Shown: positions 49,248-58,408, counted from the first letter of the stretch. The stretch: DNA of 64,000 nucleotides from Ruminococcus sp. (GCA_013911065.1 JACERV010000027.1:1-64000), one strand, 5' to 3'. Program-made: numbers and translations. Notes: a model not told the origin generated them from the letters alone.

Positions 49248-51697
49248 TAGAAAGAGGAGAATTTTTGGTTAAAAACCGGCTCCGGATTGTAAGAATGTAT
49301 GAAAAACGCATGAAACATGTACCGGACATCAGGTGTGAAACAGAGCAAAAGCTTGCAGCATGCCAGGCAGATGCGGCACTGGCGGTCAGGTATTTGTATG
49401 CGGTGATGCCATACAGTGACATGGGAAATTATCCTTTTGAAACATTCCTGGACTATGCGGTCCACGGAGTCTTTCTGTGGCATGCCTGCGAGGCGGTGAG
49501 AAAACTTCCTGAGGAAATATTTCTAAACTACGTGTTGTATCATCGTGTGAATGAAGAAGAGATCACGCCATGCCGCAGTTTTTTCTATGAGCAGATAAAG
49601 GGCCGGATTGCAGGAATGGACAGGGAAAAACAGGCTGTGGAAATAAATTATTGGTGTGCCCAGGAAGTGACCTATCAGTGTACGGATGACCGGACCTTGT
49701 CGGCAATGGCAGTTTATAACCGTGGAAATGGAAGATGCGGGGAAGAATCCACATTTGCTGTGAATGTCCTGAGAAGTGCAGGGATTCCGGCACGTCAGGT
49801 TTATGCCCCCAAATGGTCTCACTGCGATGATAACCATGCCTGGGTGGAAATCTTAAACGGTGAGAAATGGTGCTTTTTCGGCGCCTGTGAGCCGGCGGAG
49901 ATATTGAACACCGGGTGGTTTACCCGTGCAGCATCCCGGGCAATGATGGTACACTCCCGTTTATTTGATGAGCCGGGAGAGCAGCAGGAAGTAATCGGGA
50001 ACGAGGGAATGGTGACTGTGCTCAATGAATTGGGCCGGTATGCCAGAGTCAAAGAGATTACAGTGGTGGTCCAGGATGAGAGCGGACAGCCGGTACAAGG
50101 GGCCGTAGTATGTTTTGAAGTGATCAATTATTCTGAATATACTCCTATTGCAAAGTGTACAACCGATGAGGAAGGCCGGCTGTATTTGACTACTGGTCTG
50201 GGCAGCCTGCATATTCATGCAACCCGGGATGGAAGATTTGCTGATAGCTGGATCGATACACGAAAGTTGGATAAATGTGAATTGGTATTGAAAGAACCAG
50301 CTGTTAAAGAAGAATGGACATCTTATGATATGATTGCTCCGGCAGATGCCCCGGTCAACACGACGGCACCAACGAAAGAACAAAAATCAACAGCCCGGGA
50401 GCGGCTTCTGGAGGCTGCAGCGCTGCGTAAGGTCAAGACGGAAGGGTGGTGCAATCCGGAGCGTCAAAAATTCCTGACTGGAAAAGACCATACAGAATAC
50501 CGTCATAAAATGTTGGAAGTACTTACCGAAAAAGATCAGACTGATTTAAAAAGCGAGGTTCTGGAAGAACATCTTAAATATGGGGTTCTTTATGAGAGAC
50601 AGTTTCCGGAGGAGATTTTTGTACCGTATATACTGAATCCCAGGGTCGAGGATGAAGTTCTTCAGGAATACAGGACGATAATCGATGAGGCATTTTCAGA
50701 GGCAGAAAAAGAAAACCTGCGGCGGAATCCCCGGAAAATATGGAACGTAATCGAACATCGGATGAAATCCTATCCGTCAGGAGAGAAGGATGCGCTGATT
50801 ACAGTGCCGGGAGCTTGCATGCGGCTTGGGATTGCCAGCCGGAAGTCGCGGCAAATTCTTTTTGTTGCAATTGCCAGAACCTTGGGAATTCCGGCGCGTT
50901 TGAATCAGACAGACCGGGCCATGGAATATTTTGAAGAGGATAAATTTGTTCCGGTTTTGCCGGAAACCAGGCCCAATTGTACGCTGGTATTGAAAGCCGG
51001 GAATGGAGCTGCCTGGAACTATTTTCAGAACTGGAGTATTGCCCGTCTGGTTGGAGGAACATATGAATCATTAAGGCTTTCTGATGAATTGTGGGAAAAC
51101 GGTATACTGACACAGGAACTGGAAGCAGGCAGCTACCGGATTTTGACGTCTAACCGCTTGCCCAGCGGGAATATCTTTGTCAATCAATATAAATTTGAAA
51201 TAACAGCAGGCCAGAAGACAGAAGTGAAGCTTAGGCTGCGCAGTGCAGGTCTGAAGGATATGCTGCTGAATATTCCTCTGCCGGAGTTTACGTTAAGCAG
51301 GGAAGACGGCAGTGAAGTAAGCAAGGCAGTGCTAATGGGAGAACAAAAACATATCCTGGTGTTTCTGGAAGAAAGTGAGGAGCCGACAGAACATATCCTA
51401 AATGAAATGTTGGAATTAAAAGAAGCATTTTCCGAATACAGTCACCGGATTGTTTTTGTGGTACGGTCTTCTGAAGTACTGGCGGATCCAACCATTTCAA
51501 AGGTATTAAAAACGTTTGGAAATATTCAGGTCTGTTATGACAGTTTTGAGGAAAACCTGGAATTACTGGGACGCCGGATGTACGTTAATTTTGAACAGCT
51601 GCCGATGATTATTGTAACGGATGAGGAGCAAAACGGAATTTATGCTGCCAGCGGTTATAATGTGGGAACGGGAAACATGCTGCTGCGGCTGATGTAA
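49244..51697 (+). CDS. tandem transglutaminase-like protein with thioredoxin-like C terminus
   Basis: The 817-residue protein has no signal peptide. Residues about 85-260 form a transglutaminase-like domain with NRGNGRCGEES (Cys about 165) and DDNHAWVEI (His about 198); the usual Asp position reads FFGACEP. A beta-sandwich insert follows (VVQDESGQPVQGAVVCFEV). Residues about 450-590 repeat the same domain (LPEEIFLNYVL near 88 versus FPEEIFVPYIL near 453), but GIASRKSRQ replaces the Cys motif, so the second copy is catalytically degenerate. The last 140 residues look thioredoxin-like without CxxC. The fold includes peptide:N-glycanases, proteases and transglutaminases. Context suggests a cytoplasmic glycopeptide-processing enzyme; this is inference. 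Confidence 0.82.
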   Translation: MIERGEFLVKNRLRIVRMYEKRMKHVPDIRCETEQKLAACQADAALAVRYLYAVMPYSDMGNYPFETFLDYAVHGVFLWHACEAVRKLPEEIFLNYVLYHRVNEEEITPCRSFFYEQIKGRIAGMDREKQAVEINYWCAQEVTYQCTDDRTLSAMAVYNRGNGRCGEESTFAVNVLRSAGIPARQVYAPKWSHCDDNHAWVEILNGEKWCFFGACEPAEILNTGWFTRAASRAMMVHSRLFDEPGEQQEVIGNEGMVTVLNELGRYARVKEITVVVQDESGQPVQGAVVCFEVINYSEYTPIAKCTTDEEGRLYLTTGLGSLHIHATRDGRFADSWIDTRKLDKCELVLKEPAVKEEWTSYDMIAPADAPVNTTAPTKEQKSTARERLLEAAALRKVKTEGWCNPERQKFLTGKDHTEYRHKMLEVLTEKDQTDLKSEVLEEHLKYGVLYERQFPEEIFVPYILNPRVEDEVLQEYRTIIDEAFSEAEKENLRRNPRKIWNVIEHRMKSYPSGEKDALITVPGACMRLGIASRKSRQILFVAIARTLGIPARLNQTDRAMEYFEEDKFVPVLPETRPNCTLVLKAGNGAAWNYFQNWSIARLVGGTYESLRLSDELWENGILTQELEAGSYRILTSNRLPSGNIFVNQYKFEITAGQKTEVKLRLRSAGLKDMLLNIPLPEFTLSREDGSEVSKAVLMGEQKHILVFLEESEEPTEHILNEMLELKEAFSEYSHRIVFVVRSSEVLADPTISKVLKTFGNIQVCYDSFEENLELLGRRMYVNFEQLPMIIVTDEEQNGIYAASGYNVGTGNMLLRLM

Positions 51698-51782
51698 AGA
51701 AGGCATGGAATTATAATGAAAAGAAAATTCCAAATTGAAGAGAAGAGGGCTTTTGCTCCAATAAATGTTGTTCATCAAAAGG

Positions 51783-51812
51783 AAAAAGGGTCGTCCGTAC
51801 GGCTCTTTTTCT
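51783..51812 (+). terminator. terminator after the transglutaminase-like gene
   Basis: aaaaagggtcgt (51783-51794) pairs with acggctcttttt (51799-51810, one G-T pair), with the T-run in the 3' arm followed by ctgtt. Confidence 0.7.
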
Positions 51813-51873
51813 GTTAATATAATAGACAGAGAGTAAACCTGAAATATGTGGAAATTATAAAAGATGGGAGTAG

Positions 51874-53004
51874 ATGATGAAGCTAATAAAAAATAAAAGG
51901 ATTTACACCGGGGAAAAAGTGATTCCCGAGGGATATATCCGGTATGACAGGCAAATAGCAGAAGTGGGAACCATGACCGATTTCACAGAACAGAAGGAGG
52001 ATATAGAGACAGCCGTTAAAGGGGATATTCTGATTCCAGGATTTATTGACGTACATAGTCATGGCGGGTATGGAATGGATAGTATGGATGCATCCACTGA
52101 TGAAATCAGTGAGATGGTTTATAAAATGTCAAAACAGGAGGGAATTACCTCCTATTTCTGCACAACCATGTCCCAGACATATGACAAGATTGAGACAGCT
52201 CTTAAAAATATCACGGATGCTGCGGCCAGGAATCCGGTTATTCAGGGGATTCATATAGAGGGGCCGTTTGTTTCCCAGGAGTTTAAGGGCGCACAGGATG
52301 CATCTTATATAAAAAAGCCGGATGAAAAGATTCTGGAAAAGTGGAATGAAATTACAGGAGGATTAGTCCGTGTTGTAACATATGCGCCGGAGGAAGCAGG
52401 CAGGCAGTTTGAAGAGTGGTGCAGGGGGCAAGGGATTGTGCTGAGTGTGGGACATTCCAATGCAGTCTATGAACAGCTTCTCAAAAGTGAAGCCAGACAT
52501 GTCACACATCTGTATAATGCACAGAGAGGGCTTAAACACCGGGAGCCGGGGGTGACTGGATTTGGACTGCTGACCCCGGGAGTTAAAGTGGAGCTGATTT
52601 GTGACGGAATCCATATCGTACCGGAGATGGTAAAGATGGCTTATCAGGTCAAAGGATGTGATGGGATTGAGCTGATTACAGATTCTATGAGAGCAAAAGG
52701 GATGCCGGAGGGAATGAGTGAGCTTGGCGGCCAGAAAGTTTACGTGAAAGACAATACTGCCCGGCTGGAGGACGGTACCTTAGCGGGAAGTGTGCTGTCC
52801 TTTATACAGGGATTCAGGAATGTTATGAAATTTACAGGGGCATCTATAGAGGAAGCTGTGAAAATGAGCTCCGTGAATCAGGCCGAAGAATTTGGGCTGG
52901 AGAGAAAGGGGATGCTGGCAGCAGGAAGGGATGCAGATATTTTAGTCCTGAGCGAAGAGTGTGAATTGCTGGAAACAATCAGCCTGGGAACCGTTGTGGA
53001 ATAA
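51874..53004 (+). CDS. nagA: N-acetylglucosamine-6-phosphate deacetylase
   Basis: The 376-residue amidohydrolase has GFIDVHSHGGYGMDSMD, GIHIEGPFVSQEFKGAQD (the metal Glu), SVGHSNAVYEQ, THLYNAQRGL, the catalytic Asp in LITDSMRAKGMPEG and DGTLAGSVLSF. NagA removes acetyl from GlcNAc-6-phosphate. Two adjacent ATGs (51874, 51877) make the start uncertain by one residue. It follows the terminator at 51783 and precedes the ROK kinase gene, forming a GlcNAc-handling pair. Confidence 0.93.
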   Translation: MMKLIKNKRIYTGEKVIPEGYIRYDRQIAEVGTMTDFTEQKEDIETAVKGDILIPGFIDVHSHGGYGMDSMDASTDEISEMVYKMSKQEGITSYFCTTMSQTYDKIETALKNITDAAARNPVIQGIHIEGPFVSQEFKGAQDASYIKKPDEKILEKWNEITGGLVRVVTYAPEEAGRQFEEWCRGQGIVLSVGHSNAVYEQLLKSEARHVTHLYNAQRGLKHREPGVTGFGLLTPGVKVELICDGIHIVPEMVKMAYQVKGCDGIELITDSMRAKGMPEGMSELGGQKVYVKDNTARLEDGTLAGSVLSFIQGFRNVMKFTGASIEEAVKMSSVNQAEEFGLERKGMLAAGRDADILVLSEECELLETISLGTVVE

Positions 53005-53104
53005 GGAAAATAAAATGTAGAATGATGCGGCATAGCAAGTATACAAGCACGTACAGGAGAATTTGGGAAAACATAAGCAGTCAGGAATAGAGAGGAGAAG
53101 TGTC

Positions 53105-54040
53105 ATGAAATGTTGTTTTGGTGTAGATGTGGGGGGAACTACAGTAAAAATGGGGTTGTTCGGAGAATCCGGGGAAATCCTTGACAAGTGGGAAATTGTG
53201 ACCCGCACAGAGAATGAAGGTGAGGCTATTCTGCGGGATATCTCAGCGTCCATTCTCAACAAAATGCAAGAAAGGCAATTAGACAAGTCGGCTGTTTTGG
53301 GAGTTGGTGTGGGAGTGCCGGCACCTGTTACAGGAGATGGGATTGTTACTGGAAGCGCCAATCTGGGATGGAAATATAAAGAGGCAAAAAAAGAACTGGA
53401 AAGTTTCACAGGGTTGAAAATACGGATTGAGAATGATGCTAATGTAGCTGCATTAGGTGAAATGTGGAAAGGCGGTGGCTTGGGGGAGAAGAATATCGTT
53501 ATGGTTACACTTGGGACTGGTATAGGCGGAGGTGTGGTTATAGACGGGGAAATTGTGCCCGGCGCCCACGGCTCAGCCGGAGAAATCGGACATATCTGTG
53601 TGAATTATGAAGAGAAAGACGTTTGTGGGTGCGGAAATTCCGGATGTCTGGAACAATATGCTTCTGCAACCGGAATTGTGCGGCTGGCAAAAAAAAGGCT
53701 GGCCCAGGCAGAGAAGGATACCATACTGAAAAAAGAGACAGTGTCCGCAAAATCTGTATTTGATGCTGTGCAGGCGGGTGATACTGTAGCAACGGAAGTG
53801 GCTGAGCAATTTGGGCGCTATCTGGGATATACGCTTGCCAATCTGGCGGCAGTGGTAGATCCGGCGGTTTTTGTCATAGGCGGCGGTGTATCCAAAGCAG
53901 GAGAAGTGCTGATACCCTTTATTCAGAAGCCATATTTGGAACGGGCACTTTTTGCAGTCAAGGATGTAAACTTCGCATTAGCTGTTCTTGGAAATGATGC
54001 GGGAATCTGTGGCTCGGCCAAAATGATTTTGGGAGAGTAA
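53105..54040 (+). CDS. ROK-family sugar kinase (glucokinase/GlcNAc kinase type)
   Basis: The 311-residue kinase has the ATP motif CCFGVDVGGTTVKMGLFG at its start, the catalytic region ENDANVAALGEMWKGGG, TLGTGIGGGVV, and the ROK zinc site GHICVNYEEKDVCGCGNSGCLEQY. AGGAG lies 7 bases before the ATG at 53105. Family members phosphorylate glucose, GlcNAc or ManNAc. Paired with NagA, GlcNAc is a reasonable substrate, but glucokinase is equally compatible with sequence. Confidence 0.92.
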   Translation: MKCCFGVDVGGTTVKMGLFGESGEILDKWEIVTRTENEGEAILRDISASILNKMQERQLDKSAVLGVGVGVPAPVTGDGIVTGSANLGWKYKEAKKELESFTGLKIRIENDANVAALGEMWKGGGLGEKNIVMVTLGTGIGGGVVIDGEIVPGAHGSAGEIGHICVNYEEKDVCGCGNSGCLEQYASATGIVRLAKKRLAQAEKDTILKKETVSAKSVFDAVQAGDTVATEVAEQFGRYLGYTLANLAAVVDPAVFVIGGGVSKAGEVLIPFIQKPYLERALFAVKDVNFALAVLGNDAGICGSAKMILGE

Positions 54041-54088
54041 AGTTTTTCATGAGTTTGTACTTGATGGGATTCATGGCAGACAGACTCT

Positions 54089-54129
54089 CAAAAACAGCCT
54101 TACCATAGGCATGGTAAGGCTGTCAGAGA
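54089..54129 (-). terminator. terminator of the zinc-ribbon membrane gene
   Basis: acagccttaccat (54094-54106) pairs with atggtaaggctgt (54111-54123). On the minus strand it is followed by ttttgagag. An outer stem actctc / gagagt extends it. Confidence 0.75.
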
Positions 54130-54130
54130 G

Positions 54131-55207
54131 TTATTCAAAAGGATCTTCTTCAAGGTAGTCTTCATCCTCTGGTCTGGAAGCAATGGCCAATACGAGGAAA
54201 ATCACTGCCAGTAAGGCACATGCTCCTGCACTGTATAGCAGCCATTTGTCATCTGCACGTTTCAGGAAGGCGAATGCCCCGCCGCCAATACAGAAAACCA
54301 TAGGCAGTATAAATGCAAAAACGGTGCGCTTTGCCTGCATAATAAGAAGCAGCAGGCCGGATATAAGCATACAGAGCGCAAGTACGATGTAAGTAATTCC
54401 GGCAGTAGAGTCACTTCCTGCTGAAATAGTACTCAGCCCGGCAAGAAATCCTTTGTATGCAAAAAATGCAAAGGCAATAATTGAGACAATGCCCAGGATG
54501 ATACGTAAAATTTTAAACTTTGGTTTTGGCTCTTCTTTTTTTACTGGAGCCTTTTTAGAAGGCTGTGAGACTGGCTTTTTCCGGGCAGGTGCACCATTGG
54601 AAGGCGCAGGCCTTTTGTTTGGATTGCTGTCCTTGCGGTCAGCAGGGCTTTTCTTTTTTACAGGTTTTCTACTTGGGTCAGCAGCAAGCATGTCCTCATA
54701 ATTCTGTCTTACGGCTTTCTCCTTTTTCGTTCTTACTTTTTCCGGAGGAATATTGGAATAACGCTGAGTTTCGCTTGTTTTTGCAGACTTGGCAGCATCC
54801 CGGTTTGCTGGAGCGGGTTGTTTTTTGGGAGCCGGTCTGCCCTCTGATGAAGCAGCAGAAACAGGTCTCTTTTTAGGAGGAGCTTTTCTTTTTTCAGGTA
54901 CTGTTTCCTGGGAATCCTTTTTCACAGGAGTTTTTTTCACCTCAGGTTTGTCTGTGTTAGAAGAGGCAGGTTTCAAATCCGCCTGTTTTGCCGATGGCTT
55001 ATCTTTGACCGGAGTACTAGAATTGGGTTGTGTATGATTAGAAACAGCCGCATTTGCTGCTTTTTTTTCTCTTTGTTTGTCCAGATTCCATTGTTTTTTA
55101 CAGTCTTTGCAGATGGCGTATTCGTTAAAGATAGGTTCACCATTCTCATCAGCGCCTACTTGTTTATTCTGTAATTCTACATCCTTTCCACATTTCGGAC
55201 ATCTCAT
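54131..55207 (-). CDS. zinc-ribbon, Lys/Pro-rich linker and four-helix membrane protein
   Basis: The 358-residue protein starts with a zinc ribbon (MRCPKCGKDVE... AICKDCKKQWN). Residues about 45-235 are a low-complexity basic linker rich in Lys, Pro, Ala and Ser, with recurring KKP/RKP phrases. Four hydrophobic segments follow (about 236-340) and the protein ends in an acidic tail (DEDYLEEDPFE). No catalytic motif is visible. GAGAGGA precedes the ATG at 55207. The role is unknown; the layout suggests a membrane-anchored scaffold whose basic arm could contact nucleic acid or membrane. Confidence 0.75.
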   Translation of the reverse strand: MRCPKCGKDVELQNKQVGADENGEPIFNEYAICKDCKKQWNLDKQREKKAANAAVSNHTQPNSSTPVKDKPSAKQADLKPASSNTDKPEVKKTPVKKDSQETVPEKRKAPPKKRPVSAASSEGRPAPKKQPAPANRDAAKSAKTSETQRYSNIPPEKVRTKKEKAVRQNYEDMLAADPSRKPVKKKSPADRKDSNPNKRPAPSNGAPARKKPVSQPSKKAPVKKEEPKPKFKILRIILGIVSIIAFAFFAYKGFLAGLSTISAGSDSTAGITYIVLALCMLISGLLLLIMQAKRTVFAFILPMVFCIGGGAFAFLKRADDKWLLYSAGACALLAVIFLVLAIASRPEDEDYLEEDPFE

Positions 55208-55313
55208 TTTATGTATTCCTCTCTTTCTTTGATGGCTAACAATGCTTTTATTATAGCATTTTGTTTGTAGAAGGACAATGAAAAAATGCAATATCCTGAC
55301 TCATTATGTCGAA

Positions 55314-55342
55314 AGCACCGCCATATGGGGAATGGCGGTGCT
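55314..55342. terminator. hairpin between small gene and zinc-ribbon gene
   Basis: agcaccgccat (55314-55324) pairs perfectly with atggcggtgct (55332-55342). It lies just past the stop of the leftward small gene at 55384-55584. The T-run is poor, so termination is only likely. Confidence 0.5.
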
Positions 55343-55383
55343 CATTTGGGAAATACTATTGAAAAGTATTATTTTGAGGAGAA

Positions 55384-55584
55384 TTATTCAGACGAATCGG
55401 CATGTTTGGATGTTTTCGCCTTGGTTGCGGGAGTCTGAAACTGGTACAGGTCATTATAGGATTCCAGTTCTGCGTCTGTAACAGGGAGATAAGGGATCAG
55501 ACCTGTGCAGTCCATAGATGACGCCGCATTTGACAAATAATCATAATCGTCAATAATTTTTTCGTTTTCTTTATCATTTAACAT
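55384..55584 (-). CDS. small acidic hypothetical protein
   Basis: A 66-residue, acidic protein (NDKENEKIIDDYDYLSN at the start) without signal peptide or membrane segment. GAGGTGAG precedes the ATG at a good spacing and a hairpin follows the stop, so I take it as real. No family recognised. It is divergent from the PHP gene at 55683. Confidence 0.6.
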   Translation of the reverse strand: MLNDKENEKIIDDYDYLSNAASSMDCTGLIPYLPVTDAELESYNDLYQFQTPATKAKTSKHADSSE

Positions 55585-55682
55585 AATCTCACCTCAATAC
55601 TAGTATTTACCCATACAAAAATTGTATTCTGGAAAAAATATGGTATACTTAGAAGCAAATGGAAAAGAAAAGGAGGATTGTT

Positions 55683-56405
55683 ATGAAATTTATTGCGGAT
55701 ACCCATGCACATACGCTGGTAAGCGGCCATGCCTACAGTACGATTCGGGAAATGGCAGCAGCAGGGGCAGCAAAAGGGCTGCAGGTACTTGCCCTGACAG
55801 AACATGCACCTAAAATGCCCGGTACATGCCATTTATTTTATTTCCAAAATCTGGATGTGGTTCCCCGGGAAATAAATGGACTGCGTCTGCTGTTTGGTGC
55901 TGAGTTAAATATCCTGGATTCCGATGGAACGGTTGATCTGCCGGAAAAATTATGTGAAGATTTAGATATTGTCATTGCCAGTATCCATCCGCCGTGTTTT
56001 AAGAAGGACAGTACGATGGAAGAGGTAACGAGAGCTTATGTGGAGGCAATGAAAAAGCCTTACGTAAATATAATCGGGCACCCGGATGACGGGCGCTTTC
56101 CAATAGATTATGAAATATTGGTCAAGACAGCTAAAGAGACGAAAACATTGCTGGAATTGAACAATTCTTCCCTTCGCCCTCAGAGCTTCCGCCAGGGAAC
56201 ACGGGGAAACATATTGACAATGCTGGATTTATGTAAACAGTATGAAGTACCGGTGACAACAGGGAGCGATGCACATGTTGATGTTGATGCAGGAAATTTC
56301 TGCAATATCGAGGATATTCTGGAACACTGCAGTTTTCCGGAAGAGCTGATTGTAACAACGAATTTTGAAAAGCTGAAACCCTACTTAAATCTCTTCAAAG
56401 AATAA
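55683..56405 (+). CDS. PHP-domain phosphatase/hydrolase (YcdX-like)
   Basis: The 240-residue protein has the PHP trinuclear metal ligands: ADTHAHTLVSGHAYSTI, LTEHAPKMPG, GAELNIL, IASIHPPCF, IGHPDDGRF and TGSDAHVD. YcdX-type members are phosphatases or phosphoesterases; the substrate is unknown. AAGGAGG precedes the ATG at 55683. Single gene. Confidence 0.9.
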   Translation: MKFIADTHAHTLVSGHAYSTIREMAAAGAAKGLQVLALTEHAPKMPGTCHLFYFQNLDVVPREINGLRLLFGAELNILDSDGTVDLPEKLCEDLDIVIASIHPPCFKKDSTMEEVTRAYVEAMKKPYVNIIGHPDDGRFPIDYEILVKTAKETKTLLELNNSSLRPQSFRQGTRGNILTMLDLCKQYEVPVTTGSDAHVDVDAGNFCNIEDILEHCSFPEELIVTTNFEKLKPYLNLFKE

Positions 56406-56502
56406 AATCACTCCACTTAAACAGTATAAAAAGGTGGACTTTAAAAGTTTAGTGTGCTAAAATGTAGCAGTAGTCATTTGACTGATAAAGGAGATCGGCA
56501 GT

Positions 56503-56808
56503 ATGAGTAAGAAGATAAGGACAGAGGCGGTGGATTATTTGTTTAGCGCCATATTAAGTCTGAAGAACAAAGAGGAGTGTTATACATTTTTTGAGGATAT
56601 CTGCACCATCAATGAATTGTTATCACTCTCCCAGCGCTTTGAGGTTGCAAGGATGCTTAGGGGACAGAAGACTTATCTGGAGATTGCAGAAAAGACCGGC
56701 GCTTCTACCGCTACCATCAGCCGGGTGAACCGTTCACTAAATTACGGAAATGATGGGTATGACATGGTGTTTGAAAGGCTTGGAAAGAGTGAAAAAGGAG
56801 ATGCGTAG
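56503..56808 (+). CDS. YerC/YecD family TrpR-like protein
   Basis: The 101-residue helical protein shows DYLFSAILSLKNKEECYTFFEDICTINELLSLSQRFEVARML followed by the helix-turn-helix YLEIAEKTGASTATISRVNRSL, which marks the YerC/YecD TrpR-related family. It is a DNA-binding protein of unknown regulon. AAGGAGA precedes the ATG. A terminator overlaps its stop codon. Confidence 0.92.
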   Translation: MSKKIRTEAVDYLFSAILSLKNKEECYTFFEDICTINELLSLSQRFEVARMLRGQKTYLEIAEKTGASTATISRVNRSLNYGNDGYDMVFERLGKSEKGDA

Positions 56809-56821
56809 GCATCTCCTTTTT
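56793..56821. terminator. bidirectional terminator between yerC and DUF1836 genes
   Basis: aaaaggagatgc (56793-56804) pairs with gcatctcctttt (56809-56820) around gtag. A- and T-runs flank both sides, serving the convergent genes. Confidence 0.85.
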
Positions 56822-56827
56822 TGCTCT

Positions 56828-57439
56828 TTACTTCTTAGAACGCTTTTCTTTGGAAGCAGGAAGCTCATCAATGATTTTTTCAATCAACAGTTTTTTCACG
56901 TATACATCAAAACTTAAACTGCATACGAAGGAAAATAATTGTAAATAGCTGCGGTCCTCCGTATCTGCCTTTTCAAAAGAAGCCTCAGCCTTTTCATAAG
57001 CCCTTTTAATTTCTTCCTGCAAAGGGTCAATTTGTGCTTTTTCCATAGCGCAGATTTCTTCGTAGAGCGCAGTCATATCTAAATCGCCGTCGGCAGAAAA
57101 CGCATTATCCGTAATGGGTCTGAGTAATGTCTCAATATCCTTGATTGACAGAATATTTTTGAAGTAATAGATAAAAATCAGGACCAGTACATGCTCCTTT
57201 GTATACTTCTTCTTTAACGGAGGGGGAAGAAGATTATTCTTGGCATAATTATTTATCATGGTTTTAGTCAGAATCTTGTCCTCATCATATCTTTTTGTAG
57301 AGGAAAGCTGGGCATCCATGAAGGTTGTAACCTGATCCATATATAAATCTATATTTGGGATATCTTCCGGATGAATATAATCAATGCGGGAGATACTTTT
57401 TAAGATGCTGTTCAGCATATCGGCTGTATCAATCGTCAT
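56828..57439 (-). CDS. DUF1836 domain protein
   Basis: The 203-residue helical protein shows the DUF1836 pattern: NIDLYMDQVTTFMDAQLSSTKRYDEDKILTKTMINNYAKNNLLPPPLKKKYTKEH. This resembles a MerR-like HTH and is likely DNA-binding. GAGGTGATAAT precedes the ATG at 57439. Function is unknown; the family is common in Firmicutes. Confidence 0.88.
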   Translation of the reverse strand: MTIDTADMLNSILKSISRIDYIHPEDIPNIDLYMDQVTTFMDAQLSSTKRYDEDKILTKTMINNYAKNNLLPPPLKKKYTKEHVLVLIFIYYFKNILSIKDIETLLRPITDNAFSADGDLDMTALYEEICAMEKAQIDPLQEEIKRAYEKAEASFEKADTEDRSYLQLFSFVCSLSFDVYVKKLLIEKIIDELPASKEKRSKK

Positions 57440-57603
57440 ATTATCACCTCGATGCATCTATTATATAGTATTCAAAACTAGATAGCAAGTCTTTTTTAAT
57501 ACTTGTAATAGCTGGGGTGGTGAAGCTTTTAAAAGAATGATAATTGAGATTTACCCCAATATCAAAAATTACTCAATAGACGTTGAATGATGCAATTTTT
57601 GTT

Positions 57604-58287
57604 TTAAGATGGTTTTTCTTTATCTCGAAAGGCTTCTTGCCCAGAAATATGATTTTCTAAAAAATTCCTAGATGCAAAGTTAACAAAATTGTCAATTTCT
57701 TTTAAGAATCGTCCAAATTCTTGAACATTTAAGATATAAAAATTCTTGTTCTTTAGTCTAACGAGAAAAAGAAGTGGGGAATCATCTGGAAAGTATTGGT
57801 ATATAAAAGCTCGCATATCTTTATGCATGTCATATTGCAGTTCAGGCATCTCAATAAGATTATATTCTTTCCCATTTTGGTCCATAAGTCCAATATCGCT
57901 AATATTATAAGAACTATCATGTTCTTTAGATGCATTATTAATATGATGTGGAACAACTGGCATTACAGTAATACCTAATGTCTCAAGGTATTTTAGTTGA
58001 TGCCTACAATCTGAGGTAGATGTTACATTGAAAGCATCACTTTCCTCTGCATTCGTTCTGTAATCGTCTTCGCAAAGTAAATACTTCTCTCTTATATCCA
58101 GAAGTGCACTAAAAACTCTTGCAGCCTCAAGTGACATTCCACGCTTACCGTTTTCAATCATAGATATATGTTGAATACTGTAATGAGATAGGTTTGCAAG
58201 TTGCTCTTGGGTCATGCCAGGAATGTATTTTCTACATTCTTTTAACCTTTTTCCTCGTTTCTTGTTTAATTCTGTGTTTATCTTCAT
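57604..58287 (-). CDS. XRE-family regulator, phage-repressor-like
   Basis: The 227-residue protein has an N-terminal HTH (RLKECRKYIPGMTQEQLANLSHYSIQHISMIENGKRGMS) and a C-terminal region of about 150 residues without an obvious LexA-type protease motif (no S-K pair recognisable). GAGGGAAAAT precedes the ATG. It is divergent from the excisionase-like gene at 58409, an arrangement typical of the control region of a temperate phage or integrative element, and it marks the left border of the remnant. Confidence 0.85.
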   Translation of the reverse strand: MKINTELNKKRGKRLKECRKYIPGMTQEQLANLSHYSIQHISMIENGKRGMSLEAARVFSALLDIREKYLLCEDDYRTNAEESDAFNVTSTSDCRHQLKYLETLGITVMPVVPHHINNASKEHDSSYNISDIGLMDQNGKEYNLIEMPELQYDMHKDMRAFIYQYFPDDSPLLFLVRLKNKNFYILNVQEFGRFLKEIDNFVNFASRNFLENHISGQEAFRDKEKPS

Positions 58288-58408
58288 TTATTTTCCCTCA
58301 AATCTAATACTGAAAAAAATTAAACTGTATGATAACAATAAGTATAACAAAGTGTTAATATATAATCAAGAACTATATAAACAATGATAAATAGAAAGAG
58401 AGGAATTT

